DNA from: Verrucomicrobiota bacterium
GTDB taxonomy: Bacteria > Verrucomicrobiota > Verrucomicrobiia > Chthoniobacterales > SZAS-18
Reading direction: 5' to 3'
DNA length: 54,734 bases
NCBI GenBank assembly: GCA_025353105.1
Contig: JANXRG010000008.1
Coordinates: forward strand, 1-54,734
The notes below the pieces were generated by a model. It was not told the origin of the DNA, made no database searches, and worked only from the letters and a program-made list of their open reading frames with translations. Positions 8,729 to 18,838 of this stretch are shown in pieces. How positions within the stretch are numbered: position 1 is the first letter of the stretch; every line of letters begins with the position of its first letter. A program made the position numbers and the translations under genes.

Positions 8729-11194
8729 TCAGTCCGCCCGGAGGGCGACCATGGGGTCGACGCGCATGGCGCGGCGGGCGGGAATCCAGGCAGCGAGGAA
8801 CGCGACAAGCGCGATCAGCGCCGAGATGCCAATGAACGTCAGCGGGTCCCAGGAGGGCACGCCAAACAGCAGGCTGTTCATCAGTCGGGTGGCAAAGAAG
8901 GCGGCGACCAACCCGAGGCCGATGCTGATGCCGGCGAGGGTCATGGCCTGACCGATGACGAGCCGGAAGATCGACGAATGGCCCGCGCCGAGCGCCATGC
9001 GCAGGCCGATCTCGCCGGTGCGTTGCGCCACGGAGTAGGCCATGACGCCATAGATGCCGATCGCGGTGAGCAGCAGCGCGACGCCGGCGAAGATGGAGAG
9101 GAGCAGCGCGTTGAAACGAGGCCGGGCCAGCGAACGGGTCATGTACTCCTCGAACACCCGGATGCGCGTGAGGGGAATGCCGCGGTCGATCGTCGCGAGT
9201 TGCGCGGTGATGGCGGATGTGAGGCTGGTGGGATCGGAGACGTCCGCGCGCACCACGAGCGTGGCCACGTTGACGGGAAGTTGGGCGCCCGACAGATATA
9301 TTTCCGGCATCTCGTCAGCCTTGAGTGAACGAGCTTTGACGTTGCCGACGATGCCGATGATTTCACGCATGTGCGGCTTGTCGTCGTCGATGCTCCAACC
9401 GGGCTTAATCCGCTTGCCGATGACGTTCTGACCCGGGAAATACGTCTGCACAAATTTTTCATTCACAATGACGACCGGCTGCAACTTCAGCTGTTCTGCG
9501 TCGGTAAAGACGCGGCCGCGTTTCACCGGGATGCCCATCGTCTTGAAGTAGTCGACCCCGATAATTCGCACTGGGCTGGCCGCCCGCTGGCCCTCCGGTT
9601 TGGGACTCTCCTCGATGTCGAAGTCGGTGATCGATTCGCTTCCGCTCAGCGGCAATGGGAAGACGGTACTCACCGATTTCACGCCTGGCACAAGTCGAAG
9701 CTTTGCCATGAGTTGATCGTAGAACGCGATCAGGTTTTCCGGTTTTGGGTAGGACGTTTCTGGCAAGCCGAAGCGCGCCGTGAGGAGTCCGGCGGACTGG
9801 ACACCGGGGCTCACCTGGCCGAGTCGGGCGAAACTCTGAAGCAGAAGACCGGCGCCGACGAGCAGGACGAGCGCGAGAGAAATCTCGCCCACGACGAGAA
9901 GGTGGCGCAGGCGATGGCCGCCGCCGCTGGTCGAGCCGCGGGATCCGGATTTCAAGGCACTCGCGAGATCGACGCGCGAGGCGCCGAGGGCGGGGGCGAG
10001 GCCGAAGATGACGCCGGTGCCAAGGGCGACGAGCAGCGTGAAGGCCAGCACATAGCCGTCCAGTTCAATGCGCGAGGCGAGCGGCAAGTTTTGCGGCACC
10101 ACGGCGACGAGGGCGCGCGTGCCCCACTGCGCGAGGATGAATCCGAAAAGGCCGCCGATGCCCGAAAGCAGAACGCTTTCCGTCAGGAGCTGGCGGATGA
10201 TTCGACCGCGACCCGCACCGAGCGCCGAGCGCACCGCAATTTCCCGGCCCCGCACGGACGCGCGGGCGAGTTGAAGATTAGCGACGTTCGCGCTGGCGAT
10301 CAGGAGCACGCACAGCACGGCGCCAAACAGGATGTAGAGCGCGGTGCGGACGTCGCCAACGAGTTCCTCGCGCAGCGGCAGGATGCCGACGCTGAAATTT
10401 GTGTTGGTGTCCGGATATTGCTTCGCCAGGGCGGCCGCAATCGTCTGCAGTTCCTTCTCCGCATTCTCCGGCGTGACGCCGGGCTTCAACCGCGCGAGGC
10501 CGCGCAGGCTGTGACTGCCGCGTTGTTCGGTCGACGGCTTGGTGCCATCGGCGGTCGAGGCGTCCTCGGCGATCGTTAGGTACACGTCAGACGACTCGGT
10601 CTGGATCGGAAATTGAAAGCCTTCCGGCATCACACCGATGACGGTGTGCGGGCGGGCGTCGAGGGTCAGCGTCCGCCCGAGCGCAGCGGGATCTCCCTTC
10701 AATTCGCGCTGCCAGAACCCGTGGGTGAGGATGACCTTGTAACCGCCGGGGCCGCCGCCCGCCTGCTCATCGTCGCGCACGAAATTGTGCCCCATCATTG
10801 GCTTCACGCCGAGCACGTCCAGGAAATCCGCACTGACCTTTTGTCCGCGCACGCTTTTGACGTCGTTCTGTCCGACGAGGGAATAGCTGGTGTCGGCATA
10901 CAGCGCGACGTGCGAGAGGCTGTGGTTTTGCGACCGGTAGTCGAAGAAGTCGGGATACGACATCGAATTCAGACCTGAGGTCGAGGTCCAGTTCGCCTCG
11001 TGGCGATTTTGCGACCCCATCGCATAAATTCGGTTGGGGTCAGGAAACGGCAGCGGCTTGAGCAGCACCGCGTTGACCACGCTGAAGATTGCGGTGTTCG
11101 CGCCAATCCCGAGCGCGAGCGCGAGGACGGCCACGGCGGTGAAGCCGGGATTCTTCAATAATTGCCGGAGGGCGAAACGAAAATCGGTGAGCAT
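8729..11194 (-). CDS. ADOP-family MacB-like permease 3
   Basis: This is an 821-residue permease with both halves intact: [20 protein letters not shown] and [19 protein letters not shown] at the N-terminus, [19 protein letters not shown] after the first core, and [17 protein letters not shown] after the second. The N-terminal 50 residues are nearly the same as in ADOP4. The periplasmic core is slightly longer than in neighbours because of an insert around residues 60-100 ([13 protein letters not shown]...). It starts 124 bp downstream of ADOP4 across a repeat spacer. Confidence 0.9.
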   Translation of the reverse strand: MLTDFRFALRQLLKNPGFTAVAVLALALGIGANTAIFSVVNAVLLKPLPFPDPNRIYAMGSQNRHEANWTSTSGLNSMSYPDFFDYRSQNHSLSHVALYADTSYSLVGQNDVKSVRGQKVSADFLDVLGVKPMMGHNFVRDDEQAGGGPGGYKVILTHGFWQRELKGDPAALGRTLTLDARPHTVIGVMPEGFQFPIQTESSDVYLTIAEDASTADGTKPSTEQRGSHSLRGLARLKPGVTPENAEKELQTIAAALAKQYPDTNTNFSVGILPLREELVGDVRTALYILFGAVLCVLLIASANVANLQLARASVRGREIAVRSALGAGRGRIIRQLLTESVLLSGIGGLFGFILAQWGTRALVAVVPQNLPLASRIELDGYVLAFTLLVALGTGVIFGLAPALGASRVDLASALKSGSRGSTSGGGHRLRHLLVVGEISLALVLLVGAGLLLQSFARLGQVSPGVQSAGLLTARFGLPETSYPKPENLIAFYDQLMAKLRLVPGVKSVSTVFPLPLSGSESITDFDIEESPKPEGQRAASPVRIIGVDYFKTMGIPVKRGRVFTDAEQLKLQPVVIVNEKFVQTYFPGQNVIGKRIKPGWSIDDDKPHMREIIGIVGNVKARSLKADEMPEIYLSGAQLPVNVATLVVRADVSDPTSLTSAITAQLATIDRGIPLTRIRVFEEYMTRSLARPRFNALLLSIFAGVALLLTAIGIYGVMAYSVAQRTGEIGLRMALGAGHSSIFRLVIGQAMTLAGISIGLGLVAAFFATRLMNSLLFGVPSWDPLTFIGISALIALVAFLAAWIPARRAMRVDPMVALRAD

Positions 11195-11318
11195 GACGGG
11201 AAGTGATGAGTAACGTGAGATGAGTGATGAGTGATGAGATTCGAGTCGCTAGTGGAGGGATGAGCGGGGGGACGTGTTTCTTTGGTCGTCACTTTTCACT
11301 CATCACTTGTCACTTTTG
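11195..11318. repeat. Inter-permease spacer with opposed GTGATGAG / CTCATCAC arms
   Basis: Positions 11201-11238 hold GTGATGAG-type words. Positions 11288-11322 hold the complementary type (CACTCATCACTTGTCACT), ending in the ADOP4 stop codon. The arms could fold back on each other in a transcript. The layout is shared with the 16205-16291 gap. Confidence 0.6.
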
Positions 11319-13739
11319 TCAGTCCGTCCGCAGGGCGACCATGGGATCGATGCGGGTGGCGCGGAGGGCGGGGATCAAATTGGCGAGGATGGCGACAAGG
11401 AGGATGACGCCGATAACGCCGGCGTAGACGAGTGGATCCGAGGGGCGGACTTCGAAGAGCAACGCGGACATGAGTCGCGTCAGCGCGAGCGCGCCGGCCA
11501 CGCCCACCGCCACACCGATGAGCACCAACCTCATGCCCTCGCTCACGACCATGCGAACGACATCACCGGGGCCGGCCCCGAGGGCCATGCGCACGCCGAT
11601 TTCGCTGGTGCGTTGCGTGACGGAGTATGCCATCACGCTGTAGATGCCGATGCTCGCGAGCACGAGCGCGAGGCCGGCGAACACGGCGAGTAGCATCATG
11701 GTCAACCGGCGATCGACGATCGATTGCGCCACGATTTGATCCATCGAATTCGGATTGGTGAGCGGAATGCCGGCGTCGACGTCATGGAGCGCGGCGCGCA
11801 CGCTGTTCGTCAGGCTCAGAGGATCCAGATCCGTCTTCACCATCACGATGGTGAACCCCTCAGGCCGCTGCAGGATTGGGTAATACATCTCCGCATCGGC
11901 TGGCTGGGTGAGGCTGGCGGTATGCGTGTCGCCGACCACGCCGACGACCTCCTGCGTCATCTGCGCCATGCCGGTTATTACCTTCTGGCCAATCGGGTTT
12001 TCGTTCGGGAAAAGTTTTTTCGCCATCGTCTCATTGATGATGACGACATGCGGGCTGGTCGGCGCATCTGTCTCGTTGAAGTCGCGTCCCTGCTTGATGG
12101 GAATTCCGAGGATGCCGAAACGGTTGGGGCTGATGAGATGCCGCAGCGCGAGAGGCTGGGCGCTGAGCGGCGGATTGGCGCGACCGACCACGGCGTAAAC
12201 GGAAGGCCCGTTGTTGCCGCTGAGCGGCGGGTTGTCACTAAATGCGACGGACTTGACGCCGGGGACCGCTCCGAGCCGGTCGTAGAGGCGCTTGTAAAAT
12301 GAGACGAGCTCGTTGCTCCACATGGGAAACTGGCTGGGGGGAAGAACCACCGCGCCGGTAAATATCCCGCCCGGGTTGAAGCCGGGAGCCACGTTTTGCA
12401 GGCGCATGAAGCTCGAAACTAAGAGGCTGGCCGCGATGAGGAGCACGAAGGACACGGCGACTTCCGCCACCAGCAGACCGCTGCGAAAGCGATTCTGCCG
12501 TCCATCACCGGTCGAACCGCGGCTTGCATCCTTCAAGGCCTCGTTCATGTCCGCGCGCGCTCCCTGCCAGGCCGGCACCAGGCCCATGATCAACCCGGTT
12601 AGCAGCGATGCGCCCAGGGTGAAGGCCAGGACCGTGGGATCGAGCGAAACCTCGTCGACCCGCGGAATGAAGTCGCGCCCGAGAGCCACCACGATTTTCA
12701 GACTGAAATACGCGAGCACCAGGCCGAGCGCGCCGCCCAGCACTGAAAGCAAGACGCTTTCGGTCAGGAATTGACGGATGACGTCGCGCCGCGTCGCACC
12801 CAACGCAAAGCGGATGGCAATTTCTTTTCGCCGGCTGGCAAATCGGGCGAGCAGCAAATTGGCGACATTCGCGCAGGCGATCAGCAGCACGCAGCCCACG
12901 ACCGTGAACAGCATGCCAAAACTCTGGCGCTGCCCGCCGACCAAACCATCCAGCACCAAGTCGACGTCGGCGTGTGAATTCGAGTCAACGTTCGTTTTGT
13001 GCGCAACGGCGTAGCCCGCCGCCAGGACATTCACCGCCTCGCGGGCCTGCGGCAGCGTGACACCGGGCTTGAGGCGCGCGAAGACGTTATAGAAATAGCC
13101 GCCATTGTTGATCTGCGCGGGAACCAGCAGTGGTGAATCCTGCGGCCGGGGGGTCCAAAGATCGATCCGGTTGAATGGGAAACGCGACAGCGACTTGGGC
13201 AGGACGCTGATGATGGTGTGCGGCTTCCCGTCGATAACCAGTGACTTGCCGACCGCGCGTGGATCGGCGCCGAATTGCCGCTCCCAAAATCCGTAGCCCA
13301 GGATGACCACGTTGGCTCCGCCGGGCCGGTCTTCATCCGCCGAAAAGCCGCGTCCGTGCAACGGCTGGATTCCAAGCAACGGCAAATAGTTGGCGGTGGC
13401 CATCATGCCTTGAACCTGCTGCGGATCACCCAACTCGGTGATGGTGAATGGACTTTGCAGCGTGTAGGCGACGTCGCTGAACACCTGCTGCCCTTCACAG
13501 ATCGCGAGATAGCGCGGATAGGAGAACCCGGCGCGCTCGATTTTCTGGGCCTTGTCCGTCGAAGTGAGCTGCACCAGTTGCTCGGGGTGCGGATAGGGGA
13601 GCGGCTGGAGAAAGACCGCGTTGATGAGGCTGAAGATCGCGGTATTCGCGCCGATGCCGAGCGCGAGCGCGAGCACGGCCACCCCGGTGAAGCCAGGGTG
13701 CTTGAGCAACTGGCGAAAGGCGAATTTCAAATTGCTCAT
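11319..13739 (-). CDS. ADOP-family MacB-like permease 4
   Basis: This is an 806-residue permease counted from ATG 13739 (MSNLKFAFRQLLKHPGF). A longer in-frame reading to 13808 would overlap the ADOP5 coding region and lacks family similarity. Signatures are RRKEIAIRFALGATRRDVI in the first half and TSEIGVRMALGAGPGDVV in the second. The linker after the first FtsX domain (MNEALKDASRGSTG) and the TM pattern match ADOP3. It starts 20 bp downstream of the ADOP5 stop, the tightest junction of the row, so co-transcription with ADOP5 is likely. Confidence 0.9.
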   Translation of the reverse strand: MSNLKFAFRQLLKHPGFTGVAVLALALGIGANTAIFSLINAVFLQPLPYPHPEQLVQLTSTDKAQKIERAGFSYPRYLAICEGQQVFSDVAYTLQSPFTITELGDPQQVQGMMATANYLPLLGIQPLHGRGFSADEDRPGGANVVILGYGFWERQFGADPRAVGKSLVIDGKPHTIISVLPKSLSRFPFNRIDLWTPRPQDSPLLVPAQINNGGYFYNVFARLKPGVTLPQAREAVNVLAAGYAVAHKTNVDSNSHADVDLVLDGLVGGQRQSFGMLFTVVGCVLLIACANVANLLLARFASRRKEIAIRFALGATRRDVIRQFLTESVLLSVLGGALGLVLAYFSLKIVVALGRDFIPRVDEVSLDPTVLAFTLGASLLTGLIMGLVPAWQGARADMNEALKDASRGSTGDGRQNRFRSGLLVAEVAVSFVLLIAASLLVSSFMRLQNVAPGFNPGGIFTGAVVLPPSQFPMWSNELVSFYKRLYDRLGAVPGVKSVAFSDNPPLSGNNGPSVYAVVGRANPPLSAQPLALRHLISPNRFGILGIPIKQGRDFNETDAPTSPHVVIINETMAKKLFPNENPIGQKVITGMAQMTQEVVGVVGDTHTASLTQPADAEMYYPILQRPEGFTIVMVKTDLDPLSLTNSVRAALHDVDAGIPLTNPNSMDQIVAQSIVDRRLTMMLLAVFAGLALVLASIGIYSVMAYSVTQRTSEIGVRMALGAGPGDVVRMVVSEGMRLVLIGVAVGVAGALALTRLMSALLFEVRPSDPLVYAGVIGVILLVAILANLIPALRATRIDPMVALRTD

Positions 13740-13759
13740 GACCGTGCAGGGCTTGTCAC

Positions 13760-16204
13760 TTAGTCCGCGCGCAGTGCGACCATCGGATCCACGCGCGTGG
13801 CGCGCCACGCGGGCACGAGGCAGGCGGTCACGGCCGAGATGCTGAGGATGGCGAAAACTCCGACCAGCGTGGGCGGGTCGAACGGACTGGTGGCGAAGAG
13901 CAGGCTGCTCATCAAGCGCCCGAGCAGCACTGCGCCGGCGAACCCGGCGACGAGGCCGAGACCAACCAGCCTGAGGCCGCGTCGGAGCACGAGCGCGCGG
14001 ACTGATCCGGCCTGGGCGCCGAGCGCCATGCGGATGCCAAATTCGCGCGTGCGCTGCGTGACCGTGAGGGCGAGCAGGCCGTAGAGGCCCACCACCGCCA
14101 GCAGCAGGGCCACGCCGGAGAAGACGCCGAGCAGTGACATCGTCAGGCGACGGGGCGCAAGGCTCAGGGCAATTCTTTGATCCATTCGCCCGGCGACGAC
14201 GACTGCCTGTTCCCGATCCAGCGCGTGGATTTCGCGCGTGATGACCGCGCTGAGCGCGTTCGGGTCACCAGTGCTCGTCCGGACCAGCAGCGTCCCGCCG
14301 CGCTCTGGAACCTGCGCGTGGGCATAATAAAGTTGCGGGAGGGCCTGCGGTTCAACGCCCTCGCCCGGCGCATCGTTCCGCGTGCGACGCGCAACCCCCA
14401 CGATGGTCATGGGCGGAGCATCCTTGGCGTCGGTTTGGTTGTCGTCGATGTGCTCGCCAATGGGATCGCGACCCGGGAAAAACTGCGCGGCCAGTGATTC
14501 ATCGATGATGACGGACTTGGGGCCGTCCCCGGCATCGGTCGCGTTGAAGGGCCGGCCGCGCACGATGTCGATGCCGAGCACGCGGAAATAATCCTTCGAA
14601 GCCAGCGTGATTTCCGCCAGCGGTTCCTTGCCGGGGTCGGGGGCCGGCGTGCCGGTGATGTGAAAACTGGAGTCATCGCTCGTGTCGTCGAACGGAACAT
14701 TTGCGCCGAAGGCCGCGCCGGTGACGCCCGGCAGGGCCGACACGCGTTCCAGGAGTTGCGTGTAGAAGCCCGAGATTTTCGCGTCGGAATCGTAGCGGAC
14801 GCGCGGCAGCTCAAGTTCCAGCATGAGCACGCCGAGCGCGTTGAACCCGAGCGGCAGCTCCTGCGCGCGTTGGAAACTGCGAATCAGCAAGCCCGCACCC
14901 GTCAGCAAGACGAGGGCCAGCGCCACCTGGCCGATCACCAGGATCGATTGCGCCCGGCCGCGCGCCGGGCCCTCGGATCCACCGCGCGTCCCGCCCTCGT
15001 GCATGCCGTTGCTGAGATCATGCATCCGCGAGGCGCGCCACGCCGGCCACAAGCCGACGAGCAGGCCGGAGATCAAGGCGACGGCGCAGTTGAAGACCAG
15101 CACCGTCCAGTCCAGCCGGGTTTCGGCGAAGCGCGGAGCGTTCGGCGGGCTGAGCAGCTGGATGGCGGAAAGTCCCCACCACGCCAGCAGGATCCCGGCG
15201 ATCCCGCCAAACACCGCCAATAGCGTGCTTTCGATCAGGAACTGACGGGCCAGGTGAGTCCGACTGGCCCCGAGCGCGGCCCGCACGGCCATTTCGCGGA
15301 CGCGCCCCGCGGCCCGGGCCAGCTGCAGGCCGGCGATGTTGGCGCACGCAATGAGCAGCACGCAGCCGACGGTCCCAAGGAGGAAGAGCAAGCTGAGTCG
15401 ATACTGTCCGACGGCGCTTTCAAACAGGAGTAGAGCGCGAGCGCTCCGGCCGCTGTTGGTTTCAGGATACTTTTTTTCGAGTCCGGCCGCGATGTTGTTC
15501 AACTCCGCAGCCGCGCTGGCCATGCTCGTGTCCGGCTTGAGGCGGGCGAGCACCGAATAGCCGCCGTGCGCGCCCCGGTTCAACGTGTTGGCCTGGTTGC
15601 GCAGCTCGCCCAACGGAATAAACAGAGCCGCCTGACGCGGCAGGTTCACCCGAGGATCGGCGACGCCGACGACGACGCGCTCAAGACCGTCGATCTTGAC
15701 GCTTCGTCCGATCACGCTTGGCGAGGCATCGAACATGCGGCGCCACAGGCGATCGGAGAGAACCACGGCGCGGGGACCGCCGGGGATATCCTCCTCCTCC
15801 GTGAAAAAGCGTCCCAACTGGGGCGGCAATCCGAGGATGCCGAGGAAGCCGCCGGCGACGCGCGCCCCGGTCAGCCGTTCCGGCTCGACGGAGGAATTGC
15901 CGCCGACCGCGAAATTCATGGACTCACGGCGGAACAGCGCCAGGTCGGTAAAGCCGTGCTGGTTTTCGCGCCAGTCCATGAAGTTCGGGTAGCTCACGGC
16001 GCCGGCGCTGAAGTTGGGGCTCGACTCGCGCAGCAGGACGAGTTGTTCCGGTTGTGGATACGGCAGCGGGCGCAGCAACACGGCATTCACAACCGAGAAA
16101 ACGGCGGTGCACGCGCCGATGCCAAGCGCGAGCGTGAACACGGCCAGCACGGTATAGCCGGGCGATTTCAGCAGGCGGCGGAAGGCGAGTTTTAAATCGT
16201 TCAT
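13760..16204 (-). CDS. ADOP-family MacB-like permease 5
   Basis: This is an 814-residue permease (MNDLKLAFRRLLKSPGY, then [17 protein letters not shown]; the usual Asn of GANTAIF is Cys). Signatures are VREMAVRAALGASRTHLA and TREFGIRMALGAQAGSVR. The second periplasmic core contains a HITGTPAPDPG segment shared with ADOP6 but not with ADOPs 1-4 or 7, so 5 and 6 look like the closest pair in the row and may come from a recent local duplication. Confidence 0.9.
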   Translation of the reverse strand: MNDLKLAFRRLLKSPGYTVLAVFTLALGIGACTAVFSVVNAVLLRPLPYPQPEQLVLLRESSPNFSAGAVSYPNFMDWRENQHGFTDLALFRRESMNFAVGGNSSVEPERLTGARVAGGFLGILGLPPQLGRFFTEEEDIPGGPRAVVLSDRLWRRMFDASPSVIGRSVKIDGLERVVVGVADPRVNLPRQAALFIPLGELRNQANTLNRGAHGGYSVLARLKPDTSMASAAAELNNIAAGLEKKYPETNSGRSARALLLFESAVGQYRLSLLFLLGTVGCVLLIACANIAGLQLARAAGRVREMAVRAALGASRTHLARQFLIESTLLAVFGGIAGILLAWWGLSAIQLLSPPNAPRFAETRLDWTVLVFNCAVALISGLLVGLWPAWRASRMHDLSNGMHEGGTRGGSEGPARGRAQSILVIGQVALALVLLTGAGLLIRSFQRAQELPLGFNALGVLMLELELPRVRYDSDAKISGFYTQLLERVSALPGVTGAAFGANVPFDDTSDDSSFHITGTPAPDPGKEPLAEITLASKDYFRVLGIDIVRGRPFNATDAGDGPKSVIIDESLAAQFFPGRDPIGEHIDDNQTDAKDAPPMTIVGVARRTRNDAPGEGVEPQALPQLYYAHAQVPERGGTLLVRTSTGDPNALSAVITREIHALDREQAVVVAGRMDQRIALSLAPRRLTMSLLGVFSGVALLLAVVGLYGLLALTVTQRTREFGIRMALGAQAGSVRALVLRRGLRLVGLGLVAGFAGAVLLGRLMSSLLFATSPFDPPTLVGVFAILSISAVTACLVPAWRATRVDPMVALRAD

Positions 16205-16291
16205 GACAGGAAAGTGATGAGTGACGAGTGATGAGTTTGGAGAGAGACCCTGAAGGGTTGAGGCCGTGGCTGATCACTTTTCACTTGTCAC
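16205..16291. repeat. Inter-permease spacer with opposed repeats
   Basis: GTGATGAGTGACGAGTGATG-type words occupy about 16212-16235. The opposed TCACTTTTCACTTGTCACTT-type words occupy about 16274-16294 and run into the ADOP6 stop codon. Between them GACCCTGAAGGGTTGAG contains a small hairpin. Confidence 0.6.
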
Positions 16292-18730
16292 TTACTCCGT
16301 TCGCAGTGCGACAATGGGATCGACGCGGGTGGCGCGGCGCGCGGGCAGCAGGCAAGCGAGCGCAGCGGCACTGGCGAGCACGAGGGCGACGACGGCGAGC
16401 ACGAGTGGGTCGAGCGCCCCGACGCCGAAGAGTAGGCTGCGCATCAGCCGCGAGAGACCAAGCGCGCCGAGCAGTCCGACCCCGAGTCCGACTGCGACCA
16501 GGATCAGGCCCTGCCGCAGCACCAGCTGCAGAATGCTCCGGTGCTCCGCGCCCAGGGCCATGCGGATTCCCATCTCGCGCGTGCGATTCGCCACGTTCAA
16601 CGCCATCACGCTGTAAAGTCCCAGCACCGCGAGCAGCAGCGCGATCGCGGCAAAGAGCGCAAAGAGCGTCAGCGTCAGCCGGTGTGAGGCGAGATTGCGG
16701 CCGATCGCCATCTCCATGGACTCGACGTTCGAGACGGACTGATCCGGATCGATTGCCAGGACCTCACGCTTGACCGCGGCGGCGAGCTGAAGCGGGTCGG
16801 AAGTCCTGGTGCGGACGACCAGCGAGCGTTGCAAGGCGCGATTTTGCGGGGCATGATAATAGGCCTGCACAAAGTCCGGCGCCCGATCCAGGTCGGTGCG
16901 AACCGTTCCCACCACGCCGATGATCGTCATGGGGGGCGCCGCGGGTTCGTTCGGTCCGGTTGAGACCGTATTGTTGTCGATCTGCTTGCCAATCGGATCC
17001 TCGTTCGGGAAGTGTTTCTTGGCGAAGGCCTCGTCCACGATGATCCGAATTGGGCCATCAGCCTTGTCCTCGACATTGAAGGTCCGTCCGCGCAGCAACG
17101 GGATGCGCATGGTCTTGAAATAGTCGCCGCTTACCGCGTTGCATTCCGCGTTCAGCTCCCGTCCGGGGGCCGGATCGGGCGTGCCCGTGATGTGATAGCT
17201 GGAAGTCCAGTTGCTGTTGCCCTGCGGCGCGTTGATAACGGTGGCAACCTCCTCCACGCCCGGCAGCGCGCGGGTGCGCTCGAGCAATTGCTCGTAGAAG
17301 CGATCGCCCTTTTCGTCCGTGTCGTAGCGCACCTCCGGCAGCGCCACCGCCATCAGCAGCAGGTTGCGAGGCTCGAAGCCGAGCTTGACCTGCTGCAAGT
17401 TGGAGAAACTCCGAATCAACAATCCGGCCCCGGCCAGCAACACGAGCGCGAGCGCGACTTGTGCGATGACCAACCCGCTGCGTGCGCGGCGTGTCTGGCC
17501 GCTGTCGCTCGAACCCCGCGTGCTGCCGCTCAGCGCGAGGGTCAGCGAAACGTTTCGGCTGGTCTGCCACGCCGGCCAAAGGCCAAACAAAAGTGTCGTG
17601 CCCACCGTGACGGCGATGGCGAAGAGCAGCACCCGGTTGTCGAGCGCCAGTTGATCCAAGCGCAGGTTTGGGCTCGGTGCGAGCAGCAGGATCAAGTCGC
17701 GCGTCCAGTATGCGATCGCGATGCCAAGGGCCGCGCCGCCGGCGGCGAGCAGGTTGTTTTCAGCGAACAACTCGCGCATTAGTTGAGCGCGTCTGGCGCC
17801 CAGCGCGGCGCGAATGGCAAACTCCTTCTGCCGGCCGACCGCGCGCGCGAGCAGCAGATTGGCGACATTGGCGCAGGCGATCAGCAGGACACAGGCGGTG
17901 GCGCCCAGCAGCAGAAAAAGGCTCTTGGTGTCGGAACCAACGCGGCTTTCCAACAGCGGCAACGGCGTGCTGGCCACGCCCGTATTATTTTCGGGGAATT
18001 GTTTCTCGAGCGCGGCGTAAGTCGTGTCCAGGTCGGCGCGCACCTGCTCAATCGTCACCCCCGGTTTCATCCGCCCGAGCATGGAGAGACCGGGGTGGTT
18101 GCCCCGGCTCGTCATCTCGCGCGTCTTGCGAAGGTCGTTGAACGTAATGAGCGCATCGGCGCTGCGCATCTCCTCGAAATTCGCCGGCAGCACGCCGATC
18201 AATTCGTACGGTTCGCCATTGATCACCAGCGTGCGGCCCAGCATGGCGGCGTCGCCGCCGAACCGCCGCTGGAAGAACTTCTCGCTGATGACGATCGCCT
18301 TGGGTCCACCGGGCTCATCCTCCTTCTCGAGGAAATCGCGACCCATGCGCGGGGTGATGCCGAGGACGGACAAATAATCCCAGGTGACGCGCCCGCCGCG
18401 CAGCTGCTCGGGTTCGCCGCCGATGCCGGTCGCAGCCAGGCTGACGCGTTCCGAGCGAAAGAGCGCCAGGCCTTCGAGCGTTTTCTGGCTGGACTTCACG
18501 TCCAGGTAATTCGGCATGGCGACCGACGAGCTCGGAAATTCGGGCTGCCGCTCGCGGATCTGCACCAGGCGCTCCGAACGCGGATAGGGCAGGGGCCGCA
18601 GCAGCGCGGTGTTCATCACGCTGAAGACGACCGTGTTCGCGCCGATGCCGAGCGCGAGCGTAAAGATGGCCGCGAGCGTGAATCCCGGCGTCTTGCACAG
18701 GCGGCGCATGGCTTGGATCAAGGCGTTCAT
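16292..18730 (-). CDS. ADOP-family MacB-like permease 6
   Basis: This is an 812-residue permease starting MNALIQAMRRLCKTPGF, followed by GIGANTVVFSVMNTALL. Signatures are QKEFAIRAALGARRAQLM and TREMGIRMALGAEHRSIL. It shares the HITGTPDPAPG segment with ADOP5. The start codon is followed upstream by a solo copy of the 36-bp repeat that also occurs upstream of ADOP7. Domain order is as in the rest of the row and nothing is missing. Confidence 0.9.
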   Translation of the reverse strand: MNALIQAMRRLCKTPGFTLAAIFTLALGIGANTVVFSVMNTALLRPLPYPRSERLVQIRERQPEFPSSSVAMPNYLDVKSSQKTLEGLALFRSERVSLAATGIGGEPEQLRGGRVTWDYLSVLGITPRMGRDFLEKEDEPGGPKAIVISEKFFQRRFGGDAAMLGRTLVINGEPYELIGVLPANFEEMRSADALITFNDLRKTREMTSRGNHPGLSMLGRMKPGVTIEQVRADLDTTYAALEKQFPENNTGVASTPLPLLESRVGSDTKSLFLLLGATACVLLIACANVANLLLARAVGRQKEFAIRAALGARRAQLMRELFAENNLLAAGGAALGIAIAYWTRDLILLLAPSPNLRLDQLALDNRVLLFAIAVTVGTTLLFGLWPAWQTSRNVSLTLALSGSTRGSSDSGQTRRARSGLVIAQVALALVLLAGAGLLIRSFSNLQQVKLGFEPRNLLLMAVALPEVRYDTDEKGDRFYEQLLERTRALPGVEEVATVINAPQGNSNWTSSYHITGTPDPAPGRELNAECNAVSGDYFKTMRIPLLRGRTFNVEDKADGPIRIIVDEAFAKKHFPNEDPIGKQIDNNTVSTGPNEPAAPPMTIIGVVGTVRTDLDRAPDFVQAYYHAPQNRALQRSLVVRTRTSDPLQLAAAVKREVLAIDPDQSVSNVESMEMAIGRNLASHRLTLTLFALFAAIALLLAVLGLYSVMALNVANRTREMGIRMALGAEHRSILQLVLRQGLILVAVGLGVGLLGALGLSRLMRSLLFGVGALDPLVLAVVALVLASAAALACLLPARRATRVDPIVALRTE

Positions 18731-18732
18731 GA

Positions 18733-18768
18733 GAATTTCAGATTTTAGATCTTAGATTTCAAATTTGT
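18733..18768. repeat. Solo copy of the AATCTGAAATC-type repeat
   Basis: This 36-bp sequence, three bases upstream of the ADOP6 start codon, matches 34 of 36 bases with 21383-21418, which lies in the same position relative to ADOP7. Here there is no partner inverted copy and no cassette gene. The rest of the 108-bp spacer (to 18838) shows no further feature. Confidence 0.75.
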
Positions 18769-18838
18769 TCACAGGGTCGAACGCAGCCGCGAGGCCCGGC
18801 TAGTCGTTTGGCATTGGGCGTTCGACTTTCGAAGTTTT

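Noticed and set aside
11195-11318. CRISPR-like repeats in inter-permease spacers
   Set aside because: The repeats are short, degenerate, unevenly spaced and lack unique spacers; no cas gene is in the window.
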